A stretch of 64,000 bases of DNA, from positions 2,170,001-2,234,000 of the forward strand of contig NZ_CP137003.1 in assembly GCF_033110965.1 (NCBI RefSeq), given 5' to 3'. Origin of the DNA: Raineyella sp. LH-20. GTDB lineage: Bacteria > Actinomycetota > Actinomycetes > Propionibacteriales > Propionibacteriaceae. This document shows, piece by piece, positions 1-8,156 of this stretch. Position numbers and translations under genes: made by a program. Within the stretch, counting starts at the first letter, position 1; each line of letters starts with the position of its first letter. Below the pieces are notes generated by a model. It worked only from the letters and a program-made list of their open reading frames with translations, ran no database searches and was not told where the DNA came from.

Positions 1-441
1 TTCGTCCGCGTCGGCCGACACCAGGATCCGGTCGTACGGCGCGCCGTCCGGCCAGCCGAGCCGGCCCGGGACAGCCTGGTGGATCTCGACCCACGACATG
101 TCCAGTGTCGCCAGGGTCGCGGCGGCCCGGCCGGTCAGATCGGGCACTCGCTCGACCCCGATCACCCGGCCGGACGGCCCGACCAGGCGGCCGAGGATCG
201 CGGTGGTCCACCCCGAGCCGGCGCCCACATCGAGCACCGACCCGCCGACCGGCACCTCGAGCAGTTCCACCATGGCCGCCACCGTGGACGGCTGGGAGTT
301 CGTCTGGCCGTGACCGATCGGCAGCGGGGCGTCGATGTCGGCGTACGGCTGGGCTGCCGGCGGGAGGAACGGGACGCGACCCAGCGCGCGCATCACCCGC
401 AGGATGTCGGAAATCGTGGCCACGGTGCTCACAAGGTCCAT
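1..441 (-). CDS. pcm: Protein-L-isoaspartate O-methyltransferase (partial, C-terminus off the left edge)
   Basis: This is the first 147 codons of a methyltransferase read leftwards and cut by the window edge. The family transfers a methyl group from S-adenosylmethionine to isoaspartyl residues of aged cytoplasmic proteins. The visible part has GHGQTNSQP at residues 43-51, matching the family's GxGxTxSQP loop, and SAM-binding motif I, VLDVGAGSGW, at residues 69-78, followed by an acidic strand end (GVE) and a PYDRILVSA strand. The ATG at 441 is chosen because the conserved N-terminal helix starts soon after it. It is divergent from the DNA glycosylase gene; the two start codons are only nine bases apart, so their promoters must overlap each other's coding sequence. 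Family assignment is firm; substrate specificity is inferred. Confidence 0.88.
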   Translation of the reverse strand, partial: MDLVSTVATISDILRVMRALGRVPFLPPAAQPYADIDAPLPIGHGQTNSQPSTVAAMVELLEVPVGGSVLDVGAGSGWTTAILGRLVGPSGRVIGVERVPDLTGRAAATLATLDMSWVEIHQAVPGRLGWPDGAPYDRILVSADADE

Positions 442-450
442 AATGGCCGC

Positions 451-1329
451 ATGCCGGAAGCCCCCGAGCTCGACGCCGCCGCGGCCTTCCTGCGGGAACG
501 CACCGTGGGGCGGACGATCGAGCGTATCGACCTCGGCTCATTCTCCGTGCTGAAGACGGCCGACCCGCCGCACACCGCCCTGGTCGGTGCCCGGATCACC
601 GACGTCGGGAGGCGCGGCAAGTTCCTGCTGCTGAGTTGTGCGGACGCAGGGTCGGCGGCGGATGCGGACGTCCACCTCGCCGTCCACCTGGCCCGCGCGG
701 GTTGGCTGCGCTGGCACGCCACCAACCCGAAGACAGTGGTCAAGCCCGGCCGCGGCCCGCTGGCCCTGCGGCTGGTGCTGGACTCCGGGTCCTCGGTCGA
801 CGTGACCGAGGCCGGCACCAAGAAGGGTGTGGCGGCGTACGTCACCGCCGACCCCGCGACGCTGCCGGAGATCGCGCGGCTCGGACCGGAAGCGGGTCGG
901 CTGTCGGTCGAGGACCTGGCGGCGATCCTGGCCGGCACCGGGTCCCGGATCAAGACGGTGATCACCGACCAGGCACTGATGGCAGGCATCGGCAACGGGT
1001 TCTCCGACGACATCCTGCACGCGGCGCGGCTGTCGCCGTACGCGACGGCGAAGGCGCTCGACCTCGACGAGGTCACCCGACTGCACACCGCGATCGGGCA
1101 GGTGCTTGGCACCGCCGCCGAGGCGATGGCGGGGCGTCCGCTGGACCGGATCAAGGACATCAAACACGCCGGCTATCGGGTGCATGCCCGCACCGGGGTG
1201 CCGTGCCCGGTGTGCGGCACCGACATCGCCGAGGTCTCCTTCGCCGAGCGGTCGCTGCAGTACTGTCCGACCTGCCAGACCGGGGGCCGACGGCTCAGCG
1301 ACCGGCGGATGGACCGGTTGCTGAAGTGA
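451..1329 (+). CDS. Fpg/Nei family DNA glycosylase
   Basis: A 292-residue base-excision repair enzyme that removes oxidised bases and nicks the abasic site. The mature N-terminus is PE (MPEAPEL), the catalytic proline and glutamate of the family. A conserved lysine lies in RRGKFLL (K57). The helix-two-turn-helix is at residues 171-192 (DQALMAGIGN...), and a C-terminal zinc finger uses C252, C255, C272 and C275 with the arginine loop just after it. The N-terminal sequence resembles the third actinobacterial Fpg/Nei paralogue rather than classical MutM (MPELPEVE), so substrate preference is open. The ATG at 451 gives the exact catalytic N-terminus. A CATAAT box lies six bases upstream, consistent with a leaderless transcript. 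Its 3' end faces the YoaK gene seven bases away. Confidence 0.93.
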   Translation: MPEAPELDAAAAFLRERTVGRTIERIDLGSFSVLKTADPPHTALVGARITDVGRRGKFLLLSCADAGSAADADVHLAVHLARAGWLRWHATNPKTVVKPGRGPLALRLVLDSGSSVDVTEAGTKKGVAAYVTADPATLPEIARLGPEAGRLSVEDLAAILAGTGSRIKTVITDQALMAGIGNGFSDDILHAARLSPYATAKALDLDEVTRLHTAIGQVLGTAAEAMAGRPLDRIKDIKHAGYRVHARTGVPCPVCGTDIAEVSFAERSLQYCPTCQTGGRRLSDRRMDRLLK

Positions 1330-1336
1330 CCCTCGC

Positions 1337-2113
1337 TCAGTTCCCGGCGGTCCCGGTCCGGCTCCGCCGGGCCTGGCGCAGGGCACGCAGGTCCTCAGCC
1401 AGCGGACGGTACGTCGCCACCAGCAGCACCAGGGCGGTCGGCACCAGGAACGCGAACCCGATCCACAGGTAGCCGGCCGCACCGATCACGCCGCCGAGGA
1501 AGAACAGTCCGACCAACGAGGCGAGCATCCCGAGCTTGTTGCGGTCACCGACCACCGGGTCGGCGTCCCGGAGCCGGTTGCGGTAGGCGAACTTGCCGAG
1601 CTCGATGCCGATATCGGTGACCATCCCGGTGACGTGGGTGGTGCGGATCTGGGCCCCGGAGATCTTGGTGATGGTGGCGTTCTGCAACCCCATGGTCAAG
1701 CACAGCACCGCGATGAACACCAGACTGCGGTGTTGCCAGGTGAGTTCCTCGGCGAGCAGCCCGAACAGCAGCATCAGCCCGCCCTCCACCAGCAGCACGT
1801 TGGCGTAGCGGCTGTGCATCCCGCGGCGGCGGCCCCAGTTGAAGATCACCGCGCAGGCCATCGCCCCGACGACGAACGACGAGATGGCGACGACCCCGCT
1901 CAGCACCACCGCCGGGCGCCACATCACGATGGCATCGGCCACCGTGGCGGTCAGCCCGGTCATGTGCGAGGTGTAGAAACTGACCGCGACGAAACCGACC
2001 GAGTTGAGGATGCCGGCCACCAGCGCCAGCAGCAGCGCGAGATGGCGGTTGAGCTCGGGTGTACGGCGGGCCCCGGCCACCTCCAGCAGGTAGTCGGCCA
2101 CTCGGGTCCTCAC
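1337..2113 (-). CDS. YoaK/DUF1275 family membrane protein
   Basis: An integral membrane protein of the DUF1275 (YoaK) family, of unknown biochemical role. Hydrophobic segments are spread over the whole length, about six in all. The family-typical start LALLLALVAGILNSVGFV and the SHMTG motif are near the N-terminus. I place the start at a GTG (2113) because a GGGAG ribosome site precedes it by six bases; an in-frame ATG at 2149 would add 12 residues but has no clear ribosome site. It converges on the glycosylase gene with no terminator-like hairpin in the seven-base gap. Transport has been suggested for the family, but nothing in the neighbourhood points to a substrate. Confidence 0.85.
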   Translation of the reverse strand: MRTRVADYLLEVAGARRTPELNRHLALLLALVAGILNSVGFVAVSFYTSHMTGLTATVADAIVMWRPAVVLSGVVAISSFVVGAMACAVIFNWGRRRGMHSRYANVLLVEGGLMLLFGLLAEELTWQHRSLVFIAVLCLTMGLQNATITKISGAQIRTTHVTGMVTDIGIELGKFAYRNRLRDADPVVGDRNKLGMLASLVGLFFLGGVIGAAGYLWIGFAFLVPTALVLLVATYRPLAEDLRALRQARRSRTGTAGN

Positions 2114-2232
2114 ATGCGCTCCCTCTGCCCGGTGTGATGCTGACGACATTGTGACGCCTGGGGATCCCGCGGAACAGCCCCACGTGCCACCCGCACCGGA
2201 TCGGCGCCGGCACGGATGGTCGCGTGGACGTG

Positions 2233-3570
2233 TCAGGCGGAGACCTCCCGCAGCACGAGGTCCAGCGTCTCGGTGAACCGGTCGACGTCGTGGGCCGCGA
2301 AGGGCAGCGGTGGGCGCAGTTTCAGGACGCTGCCGTGCGGCCCGCAGACCGAGGTGAGGATGTGGTGCCGGAGGAGGGCGTCCACCGTCTGTCCCGCCAG
2401 CCGGCCGTCCGGCGTCTTCGAGAGCGGATCGGTGACCAGCTCCAGGCCGATGAACAATCCGTCGCCGCGGACGTCCCCGATCGTCGCGTGCCGATCCTGG
2501 AGCTCGCCCAACTGGGCCCGGAAGTAGGCGCCCACCCGGGCCGCATTCTGCTGCAGCCCCTCCTCACGGATGATGTCGAGGACCGCCTGGGCCGCGGCGA
2601 TCGCCGCGTCGGTGCCGCCGAACGTGTTGAAATAGGGCACCTGTGCGGCGAAGGTGGCCAGGACATCCGCCCGCGCTACTACGGCGGCCACCGGGTAGCC
2701 GTTGCCCATCGGCTTGCCCATGGTCACCACATCGGGGATGACACCGTGTCGGCCGAACCCCCAGAACGAGGTGCCGGTGCGGGCGAAACCCGGCTGCACC
2801 TCGTCGGCGATGAACAGACCACCCGCGGCCCGTACGGCGGACACCGCCCCCGTCAGCAGGCCGGTGGGGGAGGCGTACACCCCATCAGAACTGAAGATCG
2901 TGTCGACGATGAGGGCCGCGGGCCGCACGCCCCGCTCGGCCATCTCGGCGAGCGCACCTTCCACCGCTGCGGTGAAGCCGGCCGCCGCGCCCTCCGGCCC
3001 GGCGTGGTAGCTGTCCGGTGCGGGCACCGTCCAGACGTCGGGACCCAGCGGCACGCCGGAGCCCAGGGCCGGCGAGATGCCGGTGACGAGGTCGGTGTTG
3101 CCGTGGTAGGCCTCCTCGGTGATGATGATGCCGCGTCCGCCGGACGCCGCCCGGGCGATCCGGAGGGCGAGGTCGTTGGCCTCCGAGCCGGTGCAGGTGA
3201 ACATGACCTGGTCGAGCTCCGCAGGCATCGTGGCGAGCAGGTCCTCGGCGTAGTCGAGGATCGGCTCGGCCAGATACCGGGTGTGGGTGTTGAGCGTGGC
3301 GGTCTGGCGGGCGATCCGCTCGGCGACGCGAGGATGGGCGTGTCCCACGCTGGCCACGTTGTTGTAGACGTCCAGGTACTCGGTGCCGTCGGCGTCGAAC
3401 AGGTGCACGCCGGCTCCGCGGACGAGGTGCACGGGCCGACGGTAGAACAGGCGATATGCCGGCCCGAGCACCCGTCGGCGGCGTTCGATCAGCTCACCGG
3501 TCTCGTCGCCGGTGGGGGTGTCGGCCCGGTACGTGTTCGCGTCGAGGATCGTCGAACGGTGCGCTGGCAT
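2233..3570 (-). CDS. Class III PLP enzyme of the AGXT2L type (probable amino-alcohol phosphate phospho-lyase)
   Basis: A 445-residue fold-type I PLP enzyme. The Schiff-base lysine is K286 in TMGKPMGNGYP, the cofactor aspartate is D256 in IADEVQPG, and TGSEAND is at residues 128-134. Within class III, the TMGKPMGNG segment and the YLDVYNNVASVGHAHP segment are characteristic of human AGXT2L1/AGXT2L2. Those proteins are not transaminases but ammoniophospho-lyases for phosphoethanolamine and 5-phosphohydroxylysine. The gene follows the permease gene with a four-base gap, so the two are one operon, and an APH-type kinase is divergently transcribed next to them. That pairing supports a kinase-then-lyase route. 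The start at 3570 was chosen because the open frame further upstream lies inside the permease gene. An ordinary omega-aminotransferase is the alternative. Confidence 0.88.
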   Translation of the reverse strand: MPAHRSTILDANTYRADTPTGDETGELIERRRRVLGPAYRLFYRRPVHLVRGAGVHLFDADGTEYLDVYNNVASVGHAHPRVAERIARQTATLNTHTRYLAEPILDYAEDLLATMPAELDQVMFTCTGSEANDLALRIARAASGGRGIIITEEAYHGNTDLVTGISPALGSGVPLGPDVWTVPAPDSYHAGPEGAAAGFTAAVEGALAEMAERGVRPAALIVDTIFSSDGVYASPTGLLTGAVSAVRAAGGLFIADEVQPGFARTGTSFWGFGRHGVIPDVVTMGKPMGNGYPVAAVVARADVLATFAAQVPYFNTFGGTDAAIAAAQAVLDIIREEGLQQNAARVGAYFRAQLGELQDRHATIGDVRGDGLFIGLELVTDPLSKTPDGRLAGQTVDALLRHHILTSVCGPHGSVLKLRPPLPFAAHDVDRFTETLDLVLREVSA

Positions 3571-3574
3571 CTGT

Positions 3575-5146
3575 CTAGCGCTCCTTCGTCTCGTCGAGAA
3601 TGACCCGGCCCAGGCGTTCGTAACGCGCAGGGGAGACCCGCTTGAGGACGAGGGCCCAGACCACGCCGGCGACGGCCACACCGACGACGATGTACGGCGT
3701 CGCCGCGAAGACGGGGCTTCCGGCCGCAGCGCCCGCCGCGAACTTCGCGTTGGCCATCAGCAGGTAGACCACGTAGATCATGCCGATGGCGCCCAGCCCC
3801 GGAGCAACCAGCGTGCGGAACCAGTGCCGCGTCTCAGGGTGGTTCCCGCCGATGTGGAAATAGCCGATGACGGCCACCGCTGCGGCGGCCTGCACGATCA
3901 TGATGGCGCTGGTGCCCAGGATGGCCATCAGGCCGTACAACGCACCGTACGGATCCTGCCGAGTGACCGCGAAGAGCACCACGATCACGGTCGCGACGGC
4001 GGTCTGCACGAACCCCGCGACGAAGGGGGAGCCGTGCACCGGGTGAGCGCGGCCGATCGTACGGGCCAGTCCGGGGGCGATGTCCTCGCGGCCCAGGGCG
4101 TAGAGATACCGCGCGGCACTGTTGTGGAAGGCGAGGCCGCAGGCGAAGGAGCCGGTGGCCAGCAGGATGTGGAAGACGACGACCGCCCAGTCGCCGAGGT
4201 GCTGCTGCACCGGCAGGAAGAAGATGTCGCCCGCGGTGGCGGAGTCCTGGGCGAGGGCGACCGCCTTCTGTGCGCCGACCCCGACGATGCCCAGCCAGGA
4301 CACGAGGACGTAGAAGACGCCGATGCCGACCACCGAGCCGATGATGGCGATCGGGATGATCTTCTTCGGGTTGCGTGACTCTTCGCCGTACATCGCACTG
4401 GACTCGAAGCCGACCCACGACCAGAAGGCGAAGAACAGGCCGATACCCGCCGAACCGGTGGCGGCGATCGTCCCGGCGCCGTTGGCGGCGGGAACGGTCC
4501 GGTGGAGATCGACGAAGGCGTTCAGGGGATTGAGCGAGGCGAGGGACCAGCCTTCCGGGCCGCCGCCGGCGACGAGGACGGAGATCGCCATGGCTGTCAG
4601 CATGAGGATCTCGGTCACCAGGAAGACACCCAGGACCTTGGCCGCGAGATTCACGTCGTAGTAGCTCAGCAACGCGTTGGCGGCGAGCATCAGCAGAGCG
4701 AACACGATCCACGGGACGGTCAGCCCGAACAGCGTCTCGACCAGTCCGCTGGTGAAGAAGGCGAAGATGCCGACGAGTGAGGCCTCGAAGACCATGTAGG
4801 CGACGGTGGTGAGGAGACCGGCGCTGAGCCCGGCGACTCGGCCCAGTCCGTGGGAGATGTAACCGTAGAACGCCCCGGTCGCGGTGATGTGCCGCGACAT
4901 GGCGGCATAGCCGATGGCGAAGAGCGTCAGCACGATCGTCGCCACGAGATAGCCGGCAGGGGCTGCGGCGCCGTTGCCGAAGCCCACGGCGATCGGCACG
5001 TTGCCGACCATCGCCGTGATCGGTGCTGCCGTGGCGACGGACATGAACAGGACGCCGACGAGCCCGATGGCGTTCGGCTTCAGGCGCTGTGGTTCAGCGA
5101 GCGCCTCACCTGACGGTGGTGCGACGATGACGTCGGTATTGGTCAT
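3575..5146 (-). CDS. APC superfamily amino acid/amine permease
   Basis: A 523-residue cytoplasmic-membrane transporter with about twelve to fourteen hydrophobic segments. It opens with the APC hallmark, in which the first helix (IGLVGVLFMSVATAAPI) precedes a glycine-rich bend (VGNVPIAVGFGNGA). APC carriers take up amino acids and amines, usually with protons or sodium ions. The start ATG at 5146 has GGAGG a few bases upstream; another ATG four codons earlier overlaps this ribosome site and is less likely. A perfect TTGACA -35 element for this strand lies at 5215-5210. The gene is first in a two-gene operon with the AGXT2L-type lyase, so its substrate is probably that enzyme's precursor, an amino alcohol or hydroxylated amino acid. 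This substrate is inferred from context only. Confidence 0.9.
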   Translation of the reverse strand: MTNTDVIVAPPSGEALAEPQRLKPNAIGLVGVLFMSVATAAPITAMVGNVPIAVGFGNGAAAPAGYLVATIVLTLFAIGYAAMSRHITATGAFYGYISHGLGRVAGLSAGLLTTVAYMVFEASLVGIFAFFTSGLVETLFGLTVPWIVFALLMLAANALLSYYDVNLAAKVLGVFLVTEILMLTAMAISVLVAGGGPEGWSLASLNPLNAFVDLHRTVPAANGAGTIAATGSAGIGLFFAFWSWVGFESSAMYGEESRNPKKIIPIAIIGSVVGIGVFYVLVSWLGIVGVGAQKAVALAQDSATAGDIFFLPVQQHLGDWAVVVFHILLATGSFACGLAFHNSAARYLYALGREDIAPGLARTIGRAHPVHGSPFVAGFVQTAVATVIVVLFAVTRQDPYGALYGLMAILGTSAIMIVQAAAAVAVIGYFHIGGNHPETRHWFRTLVAPGLGAIGMIYVVYLLMANAKFAAGAAAGSPVFAATPYIVVGVAVAGVVWALVLKRVSPARYERLGRVILDETKER

Positions 5147-5372
5147 TGCGTCCTCCATTATTTGGTCTGGCCGGTCCCTGGCGTCACTGTGGTGGAGTTC
5201 TTTCCATTTTGTCAAATTGGCAGTTCTGGACGGTGGGCCCAGTGTTTCCGTGGTGTAACAGCGGGGGCTGATGCGTTACGAATACGGAAATCCGGTTACG
5301 AGTCCGTGAAGGAGTGGCCTATTTGGTATCGCTGACTTTGTTAATGGTCTGCTGCTCGGTTTCTATGGAGCC
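5147..5372. promoter_or_regulatory. Divergent control region with three evenly spaced GTTAC/GTAAC half-sites
   Basis: This 226-base AT-richer region separates the leftward permease-lyase operon from the rightward kinase gene. It holds a perfect TTGACA (minus strand, 5215-5210) for the permease. It also holds three five-base elements, GTAAC at 5255-5259, GTTAC at 5275-5279 and GTTAC at 5295-5299, whose centres lie exactly 20 bases apart, so they share one helix face. The last two are the longer direct repeat GTTACGA. They could be operators, possibly for the GntR protein encoded three genes downstream. The binding protein is inferred, not shown. Confidence 0.5.
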
Positions 5373-6383
5373 ATGGTCGTCACGCCGGAACGCGAATATG
5401 CCGCCTTCGCCCGCGCTGCCCTGCCCAGATACGGGTTCGGGGCCCGGGCCCACGTCGAGTTGCTCAGCCTGAGTGAGAACGGCACCTTCCTGATCAGTGA
5501 GGGCGCGCGTCGCCTCGTACTGCGGGTGCACCGTCCGGGCTATCACACGCGTACGGCCATCGAGTCGGAGCTCACCTGGATGCAGCGGATCCGCGAGGAC
5601 TGCGGCATCGCGACGCCCGTCGTCATCCCCGCACTGAGCGGCGAGGCGGTGACGACGGTCGAGTGGGCCGGTGAGCGACGTGAGGTGGACGCCGTCAGCG
5701 TCATCGACGGCCGTACGGGCGAGGAGTGCGGCTGTCCCGTCCCGTACGAGGAACTGGGCAGGATCAGCGCCCTGATGCACCTGCACGCCGAGCACTGGCC
5801 GCTGCCGGACGGATTCGAACGGTTCCGCTGGGACTTCGAGAGCTCACTCGGGCCTGCCGCGCGCTGGGGACGACTCACCGGCGCGCCGGGCGTCGAGCGG
5901 GCGGACAATGCCGTGCTGGCCGGCGCCGTGGCGAGTATCGAGAGGGCCCTGCGCGACTACGGATCAGGTCGGGACCGGTTCGGGCTCGTCCACGCCGACC
6001 TGCGGATGGCCAACATCATGGTCGACGCGCGGGGTGGGATCACGGTCATCGACTTCGACGACTGCGGCTTCGGCTGGTACCTGAGCGATCTGGGCTCGGT
6101 GGTCTCCTGGGTGGAGCACGAGGCCGAGACCCCGGACATCGTCGCGCGGTGGCTTCGCGGATACCGGCCGGTGCGGCCCCTCGGGGACGAGGACCTCGGC
6201 ATGATCCGCGTCTTCGTCATGATGCGCCGTCTGATGTTGACCGCCTGGCTCGGCACCCACCCGGCTTCGCCTCCGGCGAAGGCGCTCGGGACCGACTACG
6301 GGCGCGGCACTGGGGCACTCGCCGCACGTTTTCTCGACGACCCTGACTGGTTCCGCTTCGGTGACCGTGCCCTCGCCGCCTGA
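5373..6383 (+). CDS. APH-fold small-molecule kinase (choline/ethanolamine/hydroxylysine kinase-like)
   Basis: A 336-residue cytoplasmic phosphotransferase. The catalytic loop is HADLRMAN (H207, D209, N214) and the metal-binding aspartate is D227 in VIDFDD. The N-terminal lobe has a nucleotide-binding strand pair (LSLSENGTFLI). The family includes aminoglycoside, choline, homoserine and hydroxylysine kinases; sequence alone does not choose among them. Because it is divergent from an AGXT2L-type phospho-lyase and a permease, phosphorylation of an imported amino alcohol or hydroxylysine is the best reading, and antibiotic resistance is unlikely. The ATG at 5373 has GGAG only two bases away and TTCTAT just upstream, so translation may start on a nearly leaderless message. 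A 15-base tandem repeat follows the stop codon. Confidence 0.87.
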   Translation: MVVTPEREYAAFARAALPRYGFGARAHVELLSLSENGTFLISEGARRLVLRVHRPGYHTRTAIESELTWMQRIREDCGIATPVVIPALSGEAVTTVEWAGERREVDAVSVIDGRTGEECGCPVPYEELGRISALMHLHAEHWPLPDGFERFRWDFESSLGPAARWGRLTGAPGVERADNAVLAGAVASIERALRDYGSGRDRFGLVHADLRMANIMVDARGGITVIDFDDCGFGWYLSDLGSVVSWVEHEAETPDIVARWLRGYRPVRPLGDEDLGMIRVFVMMRRLMLTAWLGTHPASPPAKALGTDYGRGTGALAARFLDDPDWFRFGDRALAA

Positions 6384-6393
6384 CCGGCTGCCG

Positions 6394-6449
6394 GTGTCCG
6401 CCCGCCCTGTGTCCGCCCGCCCTGTGTCCGCCCGCCCTGTGTCCGCCCC
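6394..6449. repeat. Tandem repeat, 15-base unit, 3.7 copies
   Basis: The unit GTGTCCGCCCGCCCT is repeated at 6394-6408, 6409-6423 and 6424-6438, with a partial copy to 6449. The three full copies are identical, which points to recent expansion or ongoing homogenisation. The array lies directly behind the kinase stop codon and before the SDR ribosome site, so it is untranslated but probably transcribed. Confidence 0.95.
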
Positions 6450-6506
6450 GTACGACACCCTTCTTCTCGACCGCATCCCACGCCCGCCCGACCTCTAGGA
6501 GCCCTC

Positions 6507-7286
6507 ATGTTGTTCGACCTCGCCGACCGTCGCGTCCTCGTCACCGGTGGATCCAAGGGCATCGGACTCGGCATCGCCACGACGTTCGCGAAGGCGGGAG
6601 CGGCGGTGGCGGTGACCGCGCGCGGTGAGGCCGACCTCGCTGCCGCAGCCGAACGCCTCGCGGCGGCGGGCGCGTCCGAGGTCGTCACGGTCGCAGCGGA
6701 TGTCGCCGACCGGGCCTCGACCCGGGCGATGATCCGCGAGGTGGTCGAGCGACTGGGAGGCCTGGACGTCCTGTGCGCGAACGCCGGGGTCTTTCCCGAG
6801 GCTTCGCTCGCGACCATGACCGAGGAACAACTCGACGACGTGGTGGCGGTCAATCTCAAGGGGACGGTCTGGTCGGTCCAGGCCGCGGCACCGGCTCTGG
6901 CGATCTCCGGACGCGGACGGGTCATCATCACGTCGTCGATCACCGGGGCGATCACCGGCTATCCGGGATGGGCCCACTACGGCGCCACCAAGGCCGCACA
7001 GCTCGGATTCATGCGCACCGCAGCCCTCGAATTGGCGCCCCACGGGATCACGGTGAACGCTGTGCTGCCGGGCAACGTCCTCACCGAAGGCCTGGTCGGC
7101 ATGGGGGAGGGCTACCTCGCCGCGATGACGCGTGCGGTGCCCCTCGGTCGGCTCGGCACGCCCGAGGAGGTCGGTGCGACCGCGGCGTTCCTCGCGACGA
7201 CCGAGGCCGGCTACCTGACCGCGCAGGCGATCGTGGTCGACGGCGGTCAGATCCTGCCGGAAACGCCAGAGGCCATCCTGGCCTAG
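6507..7286 (+). CDS. Short-chain dehydrogenase/reductase (FabG-like), first of two in the window
   Basis: A 259-residue classical SDR. The dinucleotide-binding TGGSKGIG is at residues 13-20, the NAG motif (CANAG) at about 90-94, and the catalytic residues are S143/S144, Y158 and K162 (YGATK). The basic residue in the SKG turn suggests NADP(H) preference. A ribosome site (TAGGAG) precedes the ATG. It lies between the kinase and the GntR regulator and is codirectional with both. If the cluster degrades an amino alcohol, the phospho-lyase would yield an aldehyde or keto product, and this enzyme may oxidise or reduce it or the starting alcohol. That role is inference; the SDR assignment is secure. 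Confidence 0.9.
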   Translation: MLFDLADRRVLVTGGSKGIGLGIATTFAKAGAAVAVTARGEADLAAAAERLAAAGASEVVTVAADVADRASTRAMIREVVERLGGLDVLCANAGVFPEASLATMTEEQLDDVVAVNLKGTVWSVQAAAPALAISGRGRVIITSSITGAITGYPGWAHYGATKAAQLGFMRTAALELAPHGITVNAVLPGNVLTEGLVGMGEGYLAAMTRAVPLGRLGTPEEVGATAAFLATTEAGYLTAQAIVVDGGQILPETPEAILA

Positions 7287-7295
7287 AGTGAACGG

Positions 7296-8084
7296 GTGGC
7301 ATCCGAGAGCGAAGGCGGCCCCGTCGCCGAGGAGATCCGTCGGCGCATCCTCAGGATGATCGCCGCGGGGACTCTCCCGCCGGGGTCCCGCCTCGGGTCG
7401 GAACGGGAGGTCAGTGAGCGCTTCGGCGTGTCGCGGGTGACCATTCGCAGCGCGATCCTTCCGCTGACCCGGGCCGGGGTGCTGGAGCGTCGTACCGGGC
7501 GCTCCGGGGGCACCTTCGTCCGTTCCGATGTCATGGGTCGGGAGGCCGCTGAGCAGCTGGGACTGCCCGAGCGATTGGCCGCAGGCGGCCACAGCGCGTC
7601 ATCGACGGTGCTGGCGACCCGTCGTGCCCCGGCCACCCCGCTGGAGGCAGAGGCACTCCGGGTGCCGGTGGGCGAGGAACTGGCCGTCATCGAGCGGCTG
7701 CGCAGCGCCGAGGGCATCCCGCTGTCTCTCGACCGGGCGCATTTCCCGCTCGCCCTGGCTCCCGACCTGCTCGACCAGCCGCTGAGCGGATCTCTCTATG
7801 TGCTGCTGCGCGACCGCTACGGCCTCCGGCCCGAGAAGGTCGAGGAGGAGATCATGGTCGTCGGGGCCAGCCGGCGGGAGGCCAAGTTGCTGGAGGTCGC
7901 CGAGCGGTTCCCCTTGGTGCAGGTCGTACGGGTCGCGGAGGATGCCTCCGGCCGGCGCTTCGAGTATTCGGAGGACCTCTTCCGGTCGGATCGGGTGCGC
8001 CTGATCGCCCGCCGCTCCGGCGGTCGGACACCGGTGGAGTCGCGGTCCGCCGACGGTCTGATCGAGCTCACCGTCGCGCCGTGA
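7296..8084 (+). CDS. GntR-family regulator with UTRA effector domain (HutC subfamily)
   Basis: A 262-residue transcription factor. The N-terminal winged helix covers about residues 8-75 (typical PGSRLGSEREVSERFGVSRVTIR). A UTRA ligand-binding domain follows, with the expected E-R-L-R, S-L-Y and R-E-A-K-L-L segments up to about residue 245. It starts with GTG at 7296, nine bases after the SDR stop, and a TAGAGT box lies six bases before the start, so it may also be transcribed on its own as a leaderless message. As the last gene of the kinase-SDR set it is the natural regulator of the permease/lyase and kinase promoters. The effector could be the substrate or its phosphorylated form. The target sites are not proven. 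Confidence 0.9.
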   Translation: MASESEGGPVAEEIRRRILRMIAAGTLPPGSRLGSEREVSERFGVSRVTIRSAILPLTRAGVLERRTGRSGGTFVRSDVMGREAAEQLGLPERLAAGGHSASSTVLATRRAPATPLEAEALRVPVGEELAVIERLRSAEGIPLSLDRAHFPLALAPDLLDQPLSGSLYVLLRDRYGLRPEKVEEEIMVVGASRREAKLLEVAERFPLVQVVRVAEDASGRRFEYSEDLFRSDRVRLIARRSGGRTPVESRSADGLIELTVAP

Positions 8085-8097
8085 CCTCGCACAGCCG

Positions 8098-8150
8098 GCG
8101 GTGACCCGGAGTTCGAAGCCGTGGTGGGTCACCGCGCGGACCACTACGGT
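8098..8150 (+). promoter_or_regulatory. Inverted repeat plus -10 box before the MarR-like gene
   Basis: The ten-base arms GCGGTGACCC (8098-8107) and GGGTCACCGC (8126-8135) are perfect inverted repeats separated by 18 bases. A TACGGT -10 box follows at 8145-8150, six bases before the next start codon. The right arm would overlap the -35 and spacer region, as expected of an autoregulatory MarR operator. It could instead act as a terminator for the gntR gene, although the loop is long for that. Confidence 0.5.
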
Positions 8151-8156
8151 GGAGGC

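Noticed and set aside
5373-6383. Aminoglycoside resistance kinase
   Set aside because: The APH fold is shared by many metabolic kinases, and the neighbours (permease, AGXT2L-type lyase, SDR, GntR) point to catabolism.
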